This document shows, piece after piece, positions 29,049-36,874 of a DNA stretch of 64,000 bases. Within the stretch, counting starts at the first letter, position 1. Each line of letters starts with the position of its first letter. Source of the stretch: Rhodospirillales bacterium (GTDB lineage: Bacteria > Pseudomonadota > Alphaproteobacteria > Rhodospirillales > Magnetospirillaceae); assembly GCA_019455065.1 (NCBI GenBank), contig JACFNC010000004.1, positions 124,001 to 188,000 of the forward strand. Direction: 5' to 3'. The translations under genes were made by a program, and so were the position numbers. The notes beneath the pieces were generated by a model that saw only the letters and a list, made by a program, of their open reading frames with translations, was not told where the DNA came from and ran no database searches.

Positions 29049-29579
29049 ATGACGCGTCGGCTCCGCGGATTGTTGGCCGCCGCCTTGTGCGGGCTTTTCG
29101 CATCACCCGCTGGGGCCGGAGATGGCGGCGGGGTCTTCGTGGGGCGAGCCGCAGACCTGCTGCAACTTGGGGCCGGGGCTTTCGCGGCGGTGAAGCAACG
29201 CGACCGGCCGGACCGTGCCGGCGAGGGCCGCATCGAGTACCGCTCCGGGTTCACGGTCTGGCATGTGGGCCCCCTGGCCGGGCTCATGGTCAACAGTAAT
29301 GGCGGGGTCTTCGCCTATGTGGCCCTTTACCTGGATATCCGGATCGGCCCGTGGACGCTCACGCCGGCCTTCGGCGGCGGCTACTACGGCAAAGGGAAGG
29401 GCAAGGAACTGGGCGGCGAGGCGGAGTTCCACGGCGGTCTCGATCTTGGCTACCGGCTGGCGAACGGCCATCGTCTCGGTGTCAAGGTTACGCACGTCTC
29501 GAACGGCAATACGCAGGAGAGGAATCCCGGAACCGAGTCGGTTCTGCTCACCTGGAGCGTGCCGTTGCGATTCGATTGA
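29049..29579 (+). CDS. acyloxyacyl hydrolase / lipid A deacylase (PagL-like) outer-membrane protein
   Basis: A 176-residue exported protein predicted to be an eight-stranded beta-barrel. A Sec signal peptide ends near SPAGA, followed by alternating amphipathic strands rich in glycine and aromatics. The VTHVSNGN segment matches the His-Ser catalytic pair (HxSN) of PagL-type lipid A 3-O-deacylases. A terminal phenylalanine followed by aspartate ends the last strand. I chose ATG at 29049 because it gives a clean signal peptide; ATGs at 29004 and 29019 only lengthen the N-terminus. It diverges from purQ and is followed by the small membrane protein on the same strand. Lipid A remodelling is inferred from the family. 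Confidence 0.75.
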   Translation: MTRRLRGLLAAALCGLFASPAGAGDGGGVFVGRAADLLQLGAGAFAAVKQRDRPDRAGEGRIEYRSGFTVWHVGPLAGLMVNSNGGVFAYVALYLDIRIGPWTLTPAFGGGYYGKGKGKELGGEAEFHGGLDLGYRLANGHRLGVKVTHVSNGNTQERNPGTESVLLTWSVPLRFD

Positions 29580-29663
29580 GCGGGCATACCCGACGAAAGT
29601 CATATTGCGCGTACGATACAGTACAGTACATTCCCGGCGTCTTTTCTGTCAGGAGGCATCGCC

Positions 29664-30068
29664 ATGACATCCGTCGCTCGTTTCCATCTCCGCAGCGCCC
29701 CCATCTACGCCGTGATCGCCATGGTTCTCGGTGTGGCCATGGGAGTGGCCCAGGACTTCCGCCTCGTCAGTGTTCACGCCCATTTGCTGCTGCTCGGCTG
29801 GGTCAGCATGTTTCTGGCCGGCCTGTTCCTCAGCATCCGCGCCGTTCCGGCCGGTGCCCGCCTGCCGTTCTACCACGCGGTCGCCGCGCATCTCGGATTG
29901 GTCGTCCTGGCCATCGGCGTGGCCGGCATCGGCCTGAAGATCCCGGCCGGCGGGCCGATCACCATGATCGGGTCGATCCTCACCCTGGTGGGAATGCTGA
30001 TGTTCATCGGGATGGTGTTCAGCGCCACCAGCGAGGCCGCGGCGCACCGGCCGCTGGCCGCGGAATAG
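29664..30068 (+). CDS. small heme-copper-oxidase-subunit-I-like membrane protein
   Basis: A 134-residue inner-membrane protein with four predicted helices. The segment VHAHLLLLGWVSMFLAGLFLS resembles the histidine-bearing helix of NorB/CcoN-type heme-copper oxidases, but the protein is far too short to be an oxidase and lacks the remaining heme and copper ligands. Similar short proteins are commonly annotated as cytochrome-c-oxidase-like. A strong AGGAGG SD at 29651-29656 precedes the ATG. It converges with the tetR gene, whose stop is 2 bp away. A role in heme or metal handling is a guess. Confidence 0.7.
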   Translation: MTSVARFHLRSAPIYAVIAMVLGVAMGVAQDFRLVSVHAHLLLLGWVSMFLAGLFLSIRAVPAGARLPFYHAVAAHLGLVVLAIGVAGIGLKIPAGGPITMIGSILTLVGMLMFIGMVFSATSEAAAHRPLAAE

Positions 30069-30070
30069 GC

Positions 30071-30703
30071 TCAGGCGCCCAGTTCGGGCAGCATCATCCG
30101 CACCGCAGCCGCGACCATGCGGTCGATCTCGGCCGGGTCCGGCGGCGGGCGGACGCCCAGAAGCACGGCGAGTTGGGTCTCGCCGATGAGCAGGGCCAGA
30201 AACCGCGCGGCGGCGCGCCGGGCGTCGTGCCTGGCGAGTTGGCCCCGTTCCTGTGCCGTCTCGAGATAGCCGGCGACCGCCCGCAATGAACGTTCCGGCC
30301 CGGCGGTCCAGAAGACCGCCGCCAAGCGTGGCAAACGGCCCGCCTCGGCGATTGCCGAGCGCTGCAAAGCCAGCGCGTTGGGTTCGTAAATCCCTTCGAG
30401 GAAGCGGCATCCGAGTTGGCGCAGGGCTTCGCCCGGCGCCAGGCCGCGCAGCGCCGGTTCGCCCATTGGCGCCAGCAGCCGCTCGCAAAGATCCGTGACG
30501 ACCGCCTCGAGCAGGCCTTCCTTGCCGCCGAAAAGCGTGTAGATGGTGGATTTCGAGCCGCCCGCCGCGGCGACGACCGCGTCCAGCGTGGTCGCCCCGT
30601 AGCCGTCTCTCATGAAAATGTCCGCCGCGGCCCCGATCAGCGCCGCCCGCCGTTCGGCGCGGCGCTGGCGCGGCCCCTTGGAGGATGGCGTCTCGGTACC
30701 CAC
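30071..30703 (-). CDS. TetR/AcrR family transcriptional regulator
   Basis: A 210-residue DNA-binding protein. The N-terminal helix-turn-helix is plain: TTLDAVVAAAGGSKSTIYTLFGGKEGLLEAVV. The C-terminal part is a helical ligand/dimerisation domain of the AefR-like kind. The start is GTG at 30703, 31 bp downstream of the purS stop on the same strand, so it may be carried on the purC-purS transcript. It faces the 29049-30068 gene pair, which makes those genes its most likely targets. No operator was identified. It sits where purQ would normally follow purS. Confidence 0.9.
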   Translation of the reverse strand: MGTETPSSKGPRQRRAERRAALIGAAADIFMRDGYGATTLDAVVAAAGGSKSTIYTLFGGKEGLLEAVVTDLCERLLAPMGEPALRGLAPGEALRQLGCRFLEGIYEPNALALQRSAIAEAGRLPRLAAVFWTAGPERSLRAVAGYLETAQERGQLARHDARRAAARFLALLIGETQLAVLLGVRPPPDPAEIDRMVAAAVRMMLPELGA

Positions 30704-30734
30704 CGCGGCGAACCCGACAAGGACGATCGCGCGC

Positions 30735-30977
30735 CTAGTCGGCGAGTTCGACCGAATAGTTCTCGATTACCGTATTGGCGAGCAGGCCGCGGCACATCGC
30801 CTCGACCTCGGCCATCGCTTTGGCGCGGTCGGTTTCGGCGAGGTCGAGCTCGATGTACTTACCTTGACGGACGTCCTGGACGCCACTGAATCCCAGAGCC
30901 CCCAGCGCATGCTGGACGGCCTTGCCCTGGGGATCGAGAACACCGTTCTTGAGGGTGATGTGTACCTTCGCCTTCAC
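30735..30977 (-). CDS. purS: phosphoribosylformylglycinamidine synthase subunit PurS
   Basis: Small structural subunit, 80 residues, that bridges PurQ and PurL. The family pattern is clear: KVHITLKNGVLDPQGKAVQHAL, then GFSGVQDVRQGKYIELDL and the C-terminal LLANTVIENYSVEL. I chose GTG at 30977, with GGAAGAG upstream, because the longer in-frame extension is arginine-rich and unrelated. It lies 22 bp after purC and is co-transcribed with it. Cytoplasmic. Confidence 0.95.
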   Translation of the reverse strand: MKAKVHITLKNGVLDPQGKAVQHALGALGFSGVQDVRQGKYIELDLAETDRAKAMAEVEAMCRGLLANTVIENYSVELAD

Positions 30978-30999
30978 GACTCGTCTCTTCCTTCGCCGC

Positions 31000-31764
31000 T
31001 CACTGCATCGTCGCCGGACCCTTGAGGTCGCGCGGGCCACCCTCGGGCAGGATGCCCAGGCGGCGCGCCACCTCCTGGTAGGCCTCCTCGACCTGCCCGA
31101 GGTCGCGCCGAAAGCGGTCCTTGTCCAGCTTCTCGTTGCTCTTGATGTCCCACAACCGGCACGAATCGGGGCTGATCTCGTCGGCCAGCACGATCTGCAT
31201 GTCGTCGCCGTTCCACAGCCGCCCGAACTCGATCTTGAAGTCGACGAGGCGGATGCCGATGCCGAGGAACAGACCCAACAGGAAGTCGTTGATCCGTAGC
31301 GCCAGCGACATCATGTCGTCGAGGTCCTGGGTGGTTGCCCAGCCGAAGGCGGTGATGTGCTCCTCGGTCACCATCGGATCGTTAAGCGCGTCGTTCTTGT
31401 AATAGTACTCGACGATCGAGCGCGGCAGCGGCGTGCCCTCGGCGATGCCGAAGCGTTGCGACAGGCTGCCGGCGGCCACGTTGCGGATCACCACCTCGAG
31501 CGGGATGATCTCGACCTCGCGCACCAGCTGCTCGCGCATGTTGAGGCGGCGCACGAAATGGGTGGGCACGCCGATCTCGCCCAGCTTGATCATCAGATGC
31601 TCGGAGATGCGGTTGTTGAGCACCCCCTTGCCCGTGATGACGCCGCGCTTCTTGTTGTTGAAGGCGGTCGCGTCGTCCTTGAAATACTGGACGATGGTGC
31701 CGGGTTCCGGCCCCTCGAACAGGACTTTCGCCTTGCCCTCGTAAATCTGTTTGCGTCTGGCCAT
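31000..31764 (-). CDS. purC: phosphoribosylaminoimidazole-succinocarboxamide synthase
   Basis: SAICAR synthetase, 254 residues, ATP-dependent ligation of aspartate to CAIR in purine synthesis. The N-terminal [11 protein letters not shown], the motif [11 protein letters not shown] and [12 protein letters not shown] are all intact. The ATG at 31764 starts [13 protein letters not shown], the family start; the in-frame extension upstream is not conserved. It is first of the minus-strand purC-purS unit. The 179-bp gap to 31944 would hold the promoter. Confidence 0.96.
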   Translation of the reverse strand: MARRKQIYEGKAKVLFEGPEPGTIVQYFKDDATAFNNKKRGVITGKGVLNNRISEHLMIKLGEIGVPTHFVRRLNMREQLVREVEIIPLEVVIRNVAAGSLSQRFGIAEGTPLPRSIVEYYYKNDALNDPMVTEEHITAFGWATTQDLDDMMSLALRINDFLLGLFLGIGIRLVDFKIEFGRLWNGDDMQIVLADEISPDSCRLWDIKSNEKLDKDRFRRDLGQVEEAYQEVARRLGILPEGGPRDLKGPATMQ

Positions 31765-31943
31765 GGCTGCGAAATCCGGGATGTGGGAGTGCGTCGCGGG
31801 CGGCGGTGCCGTATCCGGGGGGATGAAACCGCCCCCCATATAGCAGGCTTGCCATCATAGCACAATGTCGGCCCGCCGATGCGCCGCGATCACGGTGCCA
31901 CGCCAGTCGCCACCCCGATGCCCCGAGCCTTTGCGGCAGTCGG

Positions 31944-33263
31944 TTACGCCAGCAAAAAGTCGCCCGCGACCAGGGCTCCGACACCCTCGAGCGTAGCCAT
32001 GGCCACCGGCAGTTCGTCCCCGTTGCCGTCGGCGTCGAACCACAGCCGGCCGGCGGCGGGGTCGAACACGAACGCCGCGTCGGCATCGGGTGGGGCCCCC
32101 ACGACCAGACGGTCGGCGGGCAGCACTCCCGCGGGCAGACCGTCGAGCCCGAAACCGCCGCGCACGACGGCGATCTTGTCCAGCCCAGGCGTGAAGTCCG
32201 TGATGGTGTCCTCGCCCTCGGTCGCGGCGTGGAAGCGGAACTCGTCGGGGCCGCCGCGACCGGTCAGCATGTCGTTGCCGCCGCGTCCGGCCAGCCGGTT
32301 GAAGTTGGCATTGCCGAGCAGGGTGTCGTCGAAATCGCTGCCCTCGGCAAGACCGATGCTGATGAGGCGGTCGACCTCGCCGCTCGCCGGGTCGGTCGCC
32401 GTTCCGGCGGCGAGATCGACGACGCCGCCATTGCGCGGCCCGAGAGTCGCGACGACCCAGCCGTCGTCGGCGAGGGGATCGCCGACATAGACGTCATGTT
32501 GCAATGTGACGGTGTCGTTGCCGGGGCCGCCGTCGAGCATGTCGGCGCCCGGCCCGCCCGACAGCACGTCGTCGCCGCCCCGGCCGAAGATGGTGTCGTT
32601 GCCGGGCCCGCCGTGCAGGAAGTTGATGTTGCCGGTGCCGGCCAGGGTGTCCGCGTCGGGGCCGCCGAGGGCGTGCCCGATGCTCACGATGCGGTCGGTC
32701 TGCCCGGCCTGGGTGGCGGTGCCCGCGGCAAGGTCGACGGACACCGGCCCGCCGGCGTCGTCGCGGAAGCTGATGGTGTCGCTGCCCGGCCCGCCGTCGA
32801 AGACATCGTTGCCGGGGCCCGAGACGAACAGGTCGTTGCCGCCGCCGCCCTCCAGGCGGTCGTTGCCGGCCAGTCCGTCGAGATGATCGTTGCCGCCGAG
32901 GCCGCGGATGATATTCAGATTGTCGTTGCCGACCAGCCAGTCGTCATGCTGGCTGCCGATCAGCAACCCGACGCTGATGATCTCGTCGGTGTCGCCCCAA
33001 CCGTCCACCGCGCCGCCAGCCTCCAGGCTGACGATCACGCCCTGCGGGTTGTCGGTATAGGTGACCCAGTCGCTGCCCGGCCCGCCGTCGAGCACGTCCT
33101 GTCCCGCGCCGCCGTCGAGGGTGTCGTTGCCGGTACCCCCACGCAGCACGTCGTCGCCGTTGCCGCCCGAAAGGGCGTCGCTGCCCGCGAAGCCGTCGAT
33201 GGTGTCGCTGTCGGCCGTGCCGCTAAGCCGGTCGTTGCCCCCGGTGCCGTTGATGATCGCCAT
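31944..33263 (-). CDS. RTX calcium-binding repeat protein
   Basis: A 439-residue acidic protein built almost wholly of glycine/aspartate nonapeptide repeats: GGNGDDVLRGGTGNDTLDGGAGQDVLDGG at the N-terminus and further blocks at about 120-160, 215-245 and 310-330, interspersed with beta-strand spacers. The C-terminus DGNGDELPVAMATLEGV..DFLLA has the amphipathic/hydrophobic tail typical of type I secretion substrates. It has no signal peptide and no catalytic domain. The ATG at 33263 follows GGGAGGAGG. It could use the exporter encoded at 10814-13945, about 18 kb away, or another one. It lies between purC and pit and has no transporter of its own. Confidence 0.88.
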   Translation of the reverse strand: MAIINGTGGNDRLSGTADSDTIDGFAGSDALSGGNGDDVLRGGTGNDTLDGGAGQDVLDGGPGSDWVTYTDNPQGVIVSLEAGGAVDGWGDTDEIISVGLLIGSQHDDWLVGNDNLNIIRGLGGNDHLDGLAGNDRLEGGGGNDLFVSGPGNDVFDGGPGSDTISFRDDAGGPVSVDLAAGTATQAGQTDRIVSIGHALGGPDADTLAGTGNINFLHGGPGNDTIFGRGGDDVLSGGPGADMLDGGPGNDTVTLQHDVYVGDPLADDGWVVATLGPRNGGVVDLAAGTATDPASGEVDRLISIGLAEGSDFDDTLLGNANFNRLAGRGGNDMLTGRGGPDEFRFHAATEGEDTITDFTPGLDKIAVVRGGFGLDGLPAGVLPADRLVVGAPPDADAAFVFDPAAGRLWFDADGNGDELPVAMATLEGVGALVAGDFLLA

Positions 33264-33338
33264 GTCCTCCTCCCTTCGCTCGTCTGGCTGGCAAACAGGC
33301 GAGGGCGGGGCGCGGGTTCCCGATGCTGGTTTGGCGCT

Positions 33339-34346
33339 TCAGTAGAACAGCCGGGCCAGTTCGTAACAGCCGAAGGCGATCAATCCGGCGGCGGGGATGG
33401 TGAAGATCCAGGCCCAGACGATGGTTCCCGCCATTCCCCAGCGCACCGCCGAGGCCTTGCGCGCCGAGCCGACGCCGACGATCGAGCCGGTGATGGTGTG
33501 CGTCGTCGACACCGGAATGCCCAGCCAGGTGGCCCCGAACAGCGTCACCGCGCCGGCGGTTTCGGCGCAGAAGCCCTGGAACGGCTTGAGGTCGGTGATC
33601 TTCGAGCCCATCGTCTTGACGATGCGCCAGCCACCCATCAGGGTGCCCAGCCCCATCGCCACCTGCGCCGACAGCACCACCCAGAACGGCACGTAGAAGT
33701 CGTCGCCGAGATAGCCCTGCGAGAACAAGAGGACGGCGATGATGCCCATGGTCTTCTGGGCGTCGTTGCCGCCGTGTCCCAGCGAATACAGGGCCGCGGA
33801 GACGAGCTGCAACTGCCGGAAGCGGCGGTCGACGGCGAAGGGCGCCATCTTGCGCACCGCCCAGGTGGCCAGGAAGACGAGCAGCAGGGCCAGGAAGAAG
33901 CCGGTGGCCGGCGACACCACGATGGCGACGGCGGTCTTGGTGAAGCCCGCGGTGACGATGGCGTCGAGGCCCGCCTTGGCGAGGCCGGCGCCGGCGATGC
34001 CGCCGATCAGGGCGTGCGAGCTCGACGACGGCAGGCCCAGCCACCAGGTGATGGCGTTCCACGCGATGGCGCCAAGCAGCGCCGCCAGGATCACCACCGG
34101 ATCGATGACCGAAGGCGCGACGATGCCGGTGCCGATGGTCTTGGCCACGTGCAGTCCGAAGAACAGGAAGGCGATGAAGTTGAAGAAGGCGGCCCAGGCG
34201 ACGGCGTATTTCGGCGGCAGCACCCGGGTCGAGACCACGGTGGCGATCGAGTTCGCGGCATCGTGCAGGCCGTTCATGAAGTCGAAGGCGAGCGCCACGA
34301 AGATGATGAGGGCCAGCGCCGGCAGGCCGATCTGAACCGCTTCCAT
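33339..34346 (-). CDS. pit: inorganic phosphate transporter, PiT family
   Basis: Inner-membrane cation-coupled low-affinity phosphate permease, 335 residues with about ten membrane helices. Both inverted-repeat PiT signatures are present: FMNGLHDAANSIATVVSTR near the N-terminus and GHGGNDAQKTMGIIAVLL in the middle, plus PVSTTHTITGSIVG and the SSSHALIGGIAG repeat. The ATG at 34346 lies 10 bp after the DUF47 gene stop. The DUF47-pit pair is a common operon in which the PhoU-like protein modulates transport. Confidence 0.94.
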   Translation of the reverse strand: MEAVQIGLPALALIIFVALAFDFMNGLHDAANSIATVVSTRVLPPKYAVAWAAFFNFIAFLFFGLHVAKTIGTGIVAPSVIDPVVILAALLGAIAWNAITWWLGLPSSSSHALIGGIAGAGLAKAGLDAIVTAGFTKTAVAIVVSPATGFFLALLLVFLATWAVRKMAPFAVDRRFRQLQLVSAALYSLGHGGNDAQKTMGIIAVLLFSQGYLGDDFYVPFWVVLSAQVAMGLGTLMGGWRIVKTMGSKITDLKPFQGFCAETAGAVTLFGATWLGIPVSTTHTITGSIVGVGSARKASAVRWGMAGTIVWAWIFTIPAAGLIAFGCYELARLFY

Positions 34347-34356
34347 GATCCGCGCC

Positions 34357-35001
34357 TCAGACCTGATCCAGCACGATGCCTTCGATGATGTCGGCCACGT
34401 CGGCGCAGCGGTCGGTGACCTCCTCCAGCCGTTCGTACACCTCCTTGCGCCCCAGGAAGGTGATGGTGTCGGGGCGGCTGGCGATCAGTTCGGACAGCGC
34501 CACCCGCAACAGGCGGTCGGCCTCGCCCTCCAGGCGCCCCACCTGGTCGCACAGCGCGTTGATGTGCGCCGCGTTGGGGCCGATGCGGGTGAGCATGGGA
34601 ATGGTCTCGGCCAGCAGGCGCGCCGCCTTCTGGATGATGGCCGCGAACTCGCGCATGCGCTGGCTGTAGTCGGTGACCTGGTAGAGCGAGGCGTGCTGCG
34701 CCACCTCCTCCATGAGATCGACCGCGTCGTCGAGCGAGTTGATGAGGGCGTGGATGTCGGTGCGGTCGAAGGGGGTGATGAAGGCGCGGTGCAGGGCGAC
34801 GATCGTTTCGCGGGTGATGGCGTCGGCCTCGCTCTCGATCGTGGACAGGTCGGTGAAGCGGGCCGGCTGTTCGGCGGGCGGCGCCTCCATCAGCGCCGCC
34901 AGCGCATCCGAGGCGGCGACCATTCGCCCCGCGTGGTCCGTGAAGAATTCGACGAACCGCTCTTCCTTCGGCAAGATCCTGCGGAACAGCCGCAACGGCA
35001 T
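34357..35001 (-). CDS. DUF47 / PhoU-like protein associated with Pit
   Basis: A 214-residue all-helical protein of the DUF47 (YkaA-like) family. It has MPLRLFRRILPKEERFVEFFTDHA at the N-terminus, ESEADAITRE, FITPFDRTDIHALINSLDDAVDLMEE and EGEADRLLR, the metal-binding acidic patterns shared with PhoU. The ATG at 35001 matches the family start. It is the first gene of a two-gene operon with pit and probably gates phosphate transport. Cytoplasmic. Confidence 0.93.
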   Translation of the reverse strand: MPLRLFRRILPKEERFVEFFTDHAGRMVAASDALAALMEAPPAEQPARFTDLSTIESEADAITRETIVALHRAFITPFDRTDIHALINSLDDAVDLMEEVAQHASLYQVTDYSQRMREFAAIIQKAARLLAETIPMLTRIGPNAAHINALCDQVGRLEGEADRLLRVALSELIASRPDTITFLGRKEVYERLEEVTDRCADVADIIEGIVLDQV

Positions 35002-35068
35002 GATCGCCCCCTCGTTATCCCCGTCAACGGCCACTCCATAACACGGATGACCGCCGACGTCATGGCGT

Positions 35069-35497
35069 TCACTCGGGGGGCGGCGCCGCCATCTGCAGGA
35101 ATACCTCGACCAGCCCGGTTTCGCTGATGTGCAGCGCCGCCTCGCCGGGCGACATCCAGCGCCGCTCGCGCTGGCCCTTCTCCGGCCAGTCGTCCAGTTC
35201 CTCGTCGACCTGGAACAGGAAGGTCTGCACCACGCAGGTCGTCGTCTTGCCCGAGCGCAGGCGCTTTTCGTAACGGAAGGTGGTGAACGGCTCGGTCGCC
35301 ACGCGCCCGATCAGCCCGGCCTCCTCGAAGGCCTCGCGCGCCGCCACCTCGGGCGGATTCAATTCCTTTTCCGGCCAGCCCTTCGGAATCACCCAGCGCC
35401 GCGTCTCGCGCGACGTGATGAGCATGACCTGCGGCTCCCCGTCGCGCACGACATAGGGCAGGGCGGCATACTGGGTGCGGAACTTGGTCTTCTTCAT
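35069..35497 (-). CDS. NUDIX hydrolase (DIPP-like)
   Basis: A 142-residue hydrolase of nucleoside or inositol-type diphosphates. The Nudix box is present as PKGWPEKELNPPEVAAREAFEEAGL, with the catalytic REAFEEAG core intact and the first box glutamate replaced, as in the diphosphoinositol-polyphosphate-phosphatase-like branch. The ATG at 35497 begins MKKTKFRTQ; a TTG further upstream is less likely. It stands 67 bp upstream of the DUF47 gene on the same strand, so it might be co-transcribed. The substrate is unknown. Confidence 0.88.
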   Translation of the reverse strand: MKKTKFRTQYAALPYVVRDGEPQVMLITSRETRRWVIPKGWPEKELNPPEVAAREAFEEAGLIGRVATEPFTTFRYEKRLRSGKTTTCVVQTFLFQVDEELDDWPEKGQRERRWMSPGEAALHISETGLVEVFLQMAAPPPE

Positions 35498-35622
35498 CGG
35501 CCCGGCGACAGGTGGCGGAAGAGACGAAAAGGACAACCTAACAGGGAACCCCTAACAAGGAGTTACCGGGCCGGCCCGCCGTCTCGGCGAAGAGTCCTAA
35601 AATCGGGCGGGGCGGGGGGAAA

Positions 35623-36087
35623 TCAATAGGGGGAGGGGGATGAGCCCCGCAGAGCCGTTTCCAGCAGGGAATCGACGGCCATCGCGAAGGGATCGACGAC
35701 GGTCAGGCCGCGCCAGGTGAAACCGGGCTGCATGTCTTCCGACAACAGCAATCGGCATCCCGCCTCCGCCGCCACCGCCATGATGATGGCGTCCCAAATC
35801 GAAAGCCTATGGTCTGTTGCCAGGTCCATCGCCGCGGCCAACGCTGCTCTCGATGTGTCGAGCGTCGCGAAGCCGTCCTGCCATCCAATTACCGCCGCCC
35901 GCGCATCGGCCGTACTGCGGCCGGCCTTGGCGGTCAGCACGCGGAACAACTCGCCCAACACCTGAACCGGGATCATGGTATCGGCCAGCGGCAGGCAAGC
36001 CACCAGCGCCGTTGCCGTCTCTTGCCGGGCGGCACCGTTGACGCCCTCGGCATAGGCCAGGACGTTCGTGTCCAGCGCAAGCTTCAA
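35623..36087 (-). CDS. PIN-domain ribonuclease toxin (VapC-like)
   Basis: A 154-residue PIN-domain protein. The acidic metal-binding set is visible: D6 in LALDTNVL, a glutamate in LGELFRVL, and aspartates in IWDAIIMAVA and LLSEDMQPG. It overlaps the antitoxin gene by 4 bp (ATGA at 36084-36087), the usual toxin-antitoxin arrangement. It would act by cutting RNA when the antitoxin is degraded. The target is unknown. Confidence 0.9.
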   Translation of the reverse strand: MKLALDTNVLAYAEGVNGAARQETATALVACLPLADTMIPVQVLGELFRVLTAKAGRSTADARAAVIGWQDGFATLDTSRAALAAAMDLATDHRLSIWDAIIMAVAAEAGCRLLLSEDMQPGFTWRGLTVVDPFAMAVDSLLETALRGSSPSPY

Positions 36088-36323
36088 GGTGAGTCGTAGA
36101 GTTCGTCGCGCGACCAGCGGCCAACCTCGGCGGCGGGCTGGGCGCGCAACCGCTCCAGCAACCGCTGCCGCCCGCGCGCACGTTCGGCCAGACCGCGCTC
36201 GGCCGGGCTGATGGTGGCCACCGGCGTCCCGTGCGACGTCACGACCACCGTCTCACCGTCGCGCACCACGCGCAGCAGTTTGGAAAACTCCCGGTTGGCC
36301 TCGGCGGCGGAAACGGTTCGCAT
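36084..36323 (-). CDS. Phd/YefM-type antitoxin (VapB)
   Basis: A 79-residue antitoxin. The N-terminal Phd/YefM DNA-binding domain is clear: VSAAEANREFSKLLRVVRDGETVVVTSHGTPVATI. The charged C-terminal tail would wrap the toxin. It is the first gene of the pair; the AT-rich stretch just upstream (about 36325-36362, containing TAATTTAACTACTACGTAG) is the likely autoregulated promoter. Confidence 0.9.
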   Translation of the reverse strand: MRTVSAAEANREFSKLLRVVRDGETVVVTSHGTPVATISPAERGLAERARGRQRLLERLRAQPAAEVGRWSRDELYDSP

Positions 36324-36381
36324 GGCGGCATCCCATAAAGTAGATAATTTAACTACTACGTAGATGCTGCTGTGGCAAGGC

Positions 36382-36471
36382 TGGCGGAAGGGGTGGGATT
36401 CGAACCCACGGTGGGCTCGCGCCCACGCCGGTTTTCAAGACCGGTGCCTTAAACCGCTCGGCCACCCTTCC
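36382..36471 (-). tRNA. tRNA-Ser(UGA)
   Basis: Class II tRNA on the minus strand. Acceptor GGAAGGG pairs with CCCTTCC, discriminator G is followed by an encoded CCA (36384-36382), the D-arm is GGCCGAGCGG, the anticodon loop is CTTGAAA with anticodon TGA at 36437-36435, the long variable arm is GTGGGCGCGAGCCCAC, and the T-arm is GTGGGTTCGAATCCCAC. Confidence 0.97.
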
Positions 36472-36874
36472 GTCGCTTGCGGGTACGCATTGATGCCGCG
36501 CCCGGGCGGGAGGGTCAAGCGGCGCGGCGGGTGGCTGCTTCGTCATCGTCACGCGCGGACCTTGATCTGACTTGACCCGGGCATCCACACCCATCCGCTC
36601 GCCCGAGGCCATTGGCACCACGTGGATGCGCGGGTCAAGCCCGCGCATGACGGTGACCAGTGGCAACACATACCCGGAAGCACAACCGATTCCGCGAACC
36701 GGACGGATGGGGCATGCCCGGCCGTCACGGCGGAAAGAACCGATACGCCACTCCAGATCACTTTGACGCATGTTTGACGAGGCTGGTGAGGCTGCCGTGA
36801 TCCCGCCCGCCTAGGGTGCGCCTCGACAGCCCGGCCGCCCCTGGCCGGGTGCCGCAAACGGAGGAGGCACCCGA
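36472..36874. other. intergenic region with palindromic repeat, upstream of mtoX
   Basis: About 400 bp with no supported gene. The centre holds a repeat element (36571-36639, listed separately). The right end must hold the mtoX promoter, and a strong GGAGGAGG SD lies just before the ATG at 36875. A minus-strand open frame through here (to 36771) is a by-product of the tRNA and the repeat. Confidence 0.5.
36571..36639. repeat. palindromic interspersed repeat of alphaproteobacterial type
   Basis: Two 18-bp arms, CTTGACCCGGGCATCCAC (36571-36588) and GTGGATGCGCGGGTCAAG (36622-36639), are inverted complements with one mismatch and a 33-nt centre. Conceptual translation of the second arm on the minus strand gives the GLDPRIHV string often seen in spurious ORFs from repeats of alphaproteobacterial genomes. 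It is likely one copy of a dispersed miniature element; other copies would lie outside the window. Confidence 0.7.

Noticed and set aside
32229-34388. A 719-codon plus-strand open frame opposite the RTX and pit genes
   Set aside because: It spans two unrelated minus-strand genes and the gap between them, as expected of a compositional artefact.
35623-36471. VapBC-like pair next to tRNA-Ser as evidence of an integrated island
   Set aside because: No integrase, no duplicated tRNA 3' end and no compositional break are visible; toxin-antitoxin pairs are common at such sites.
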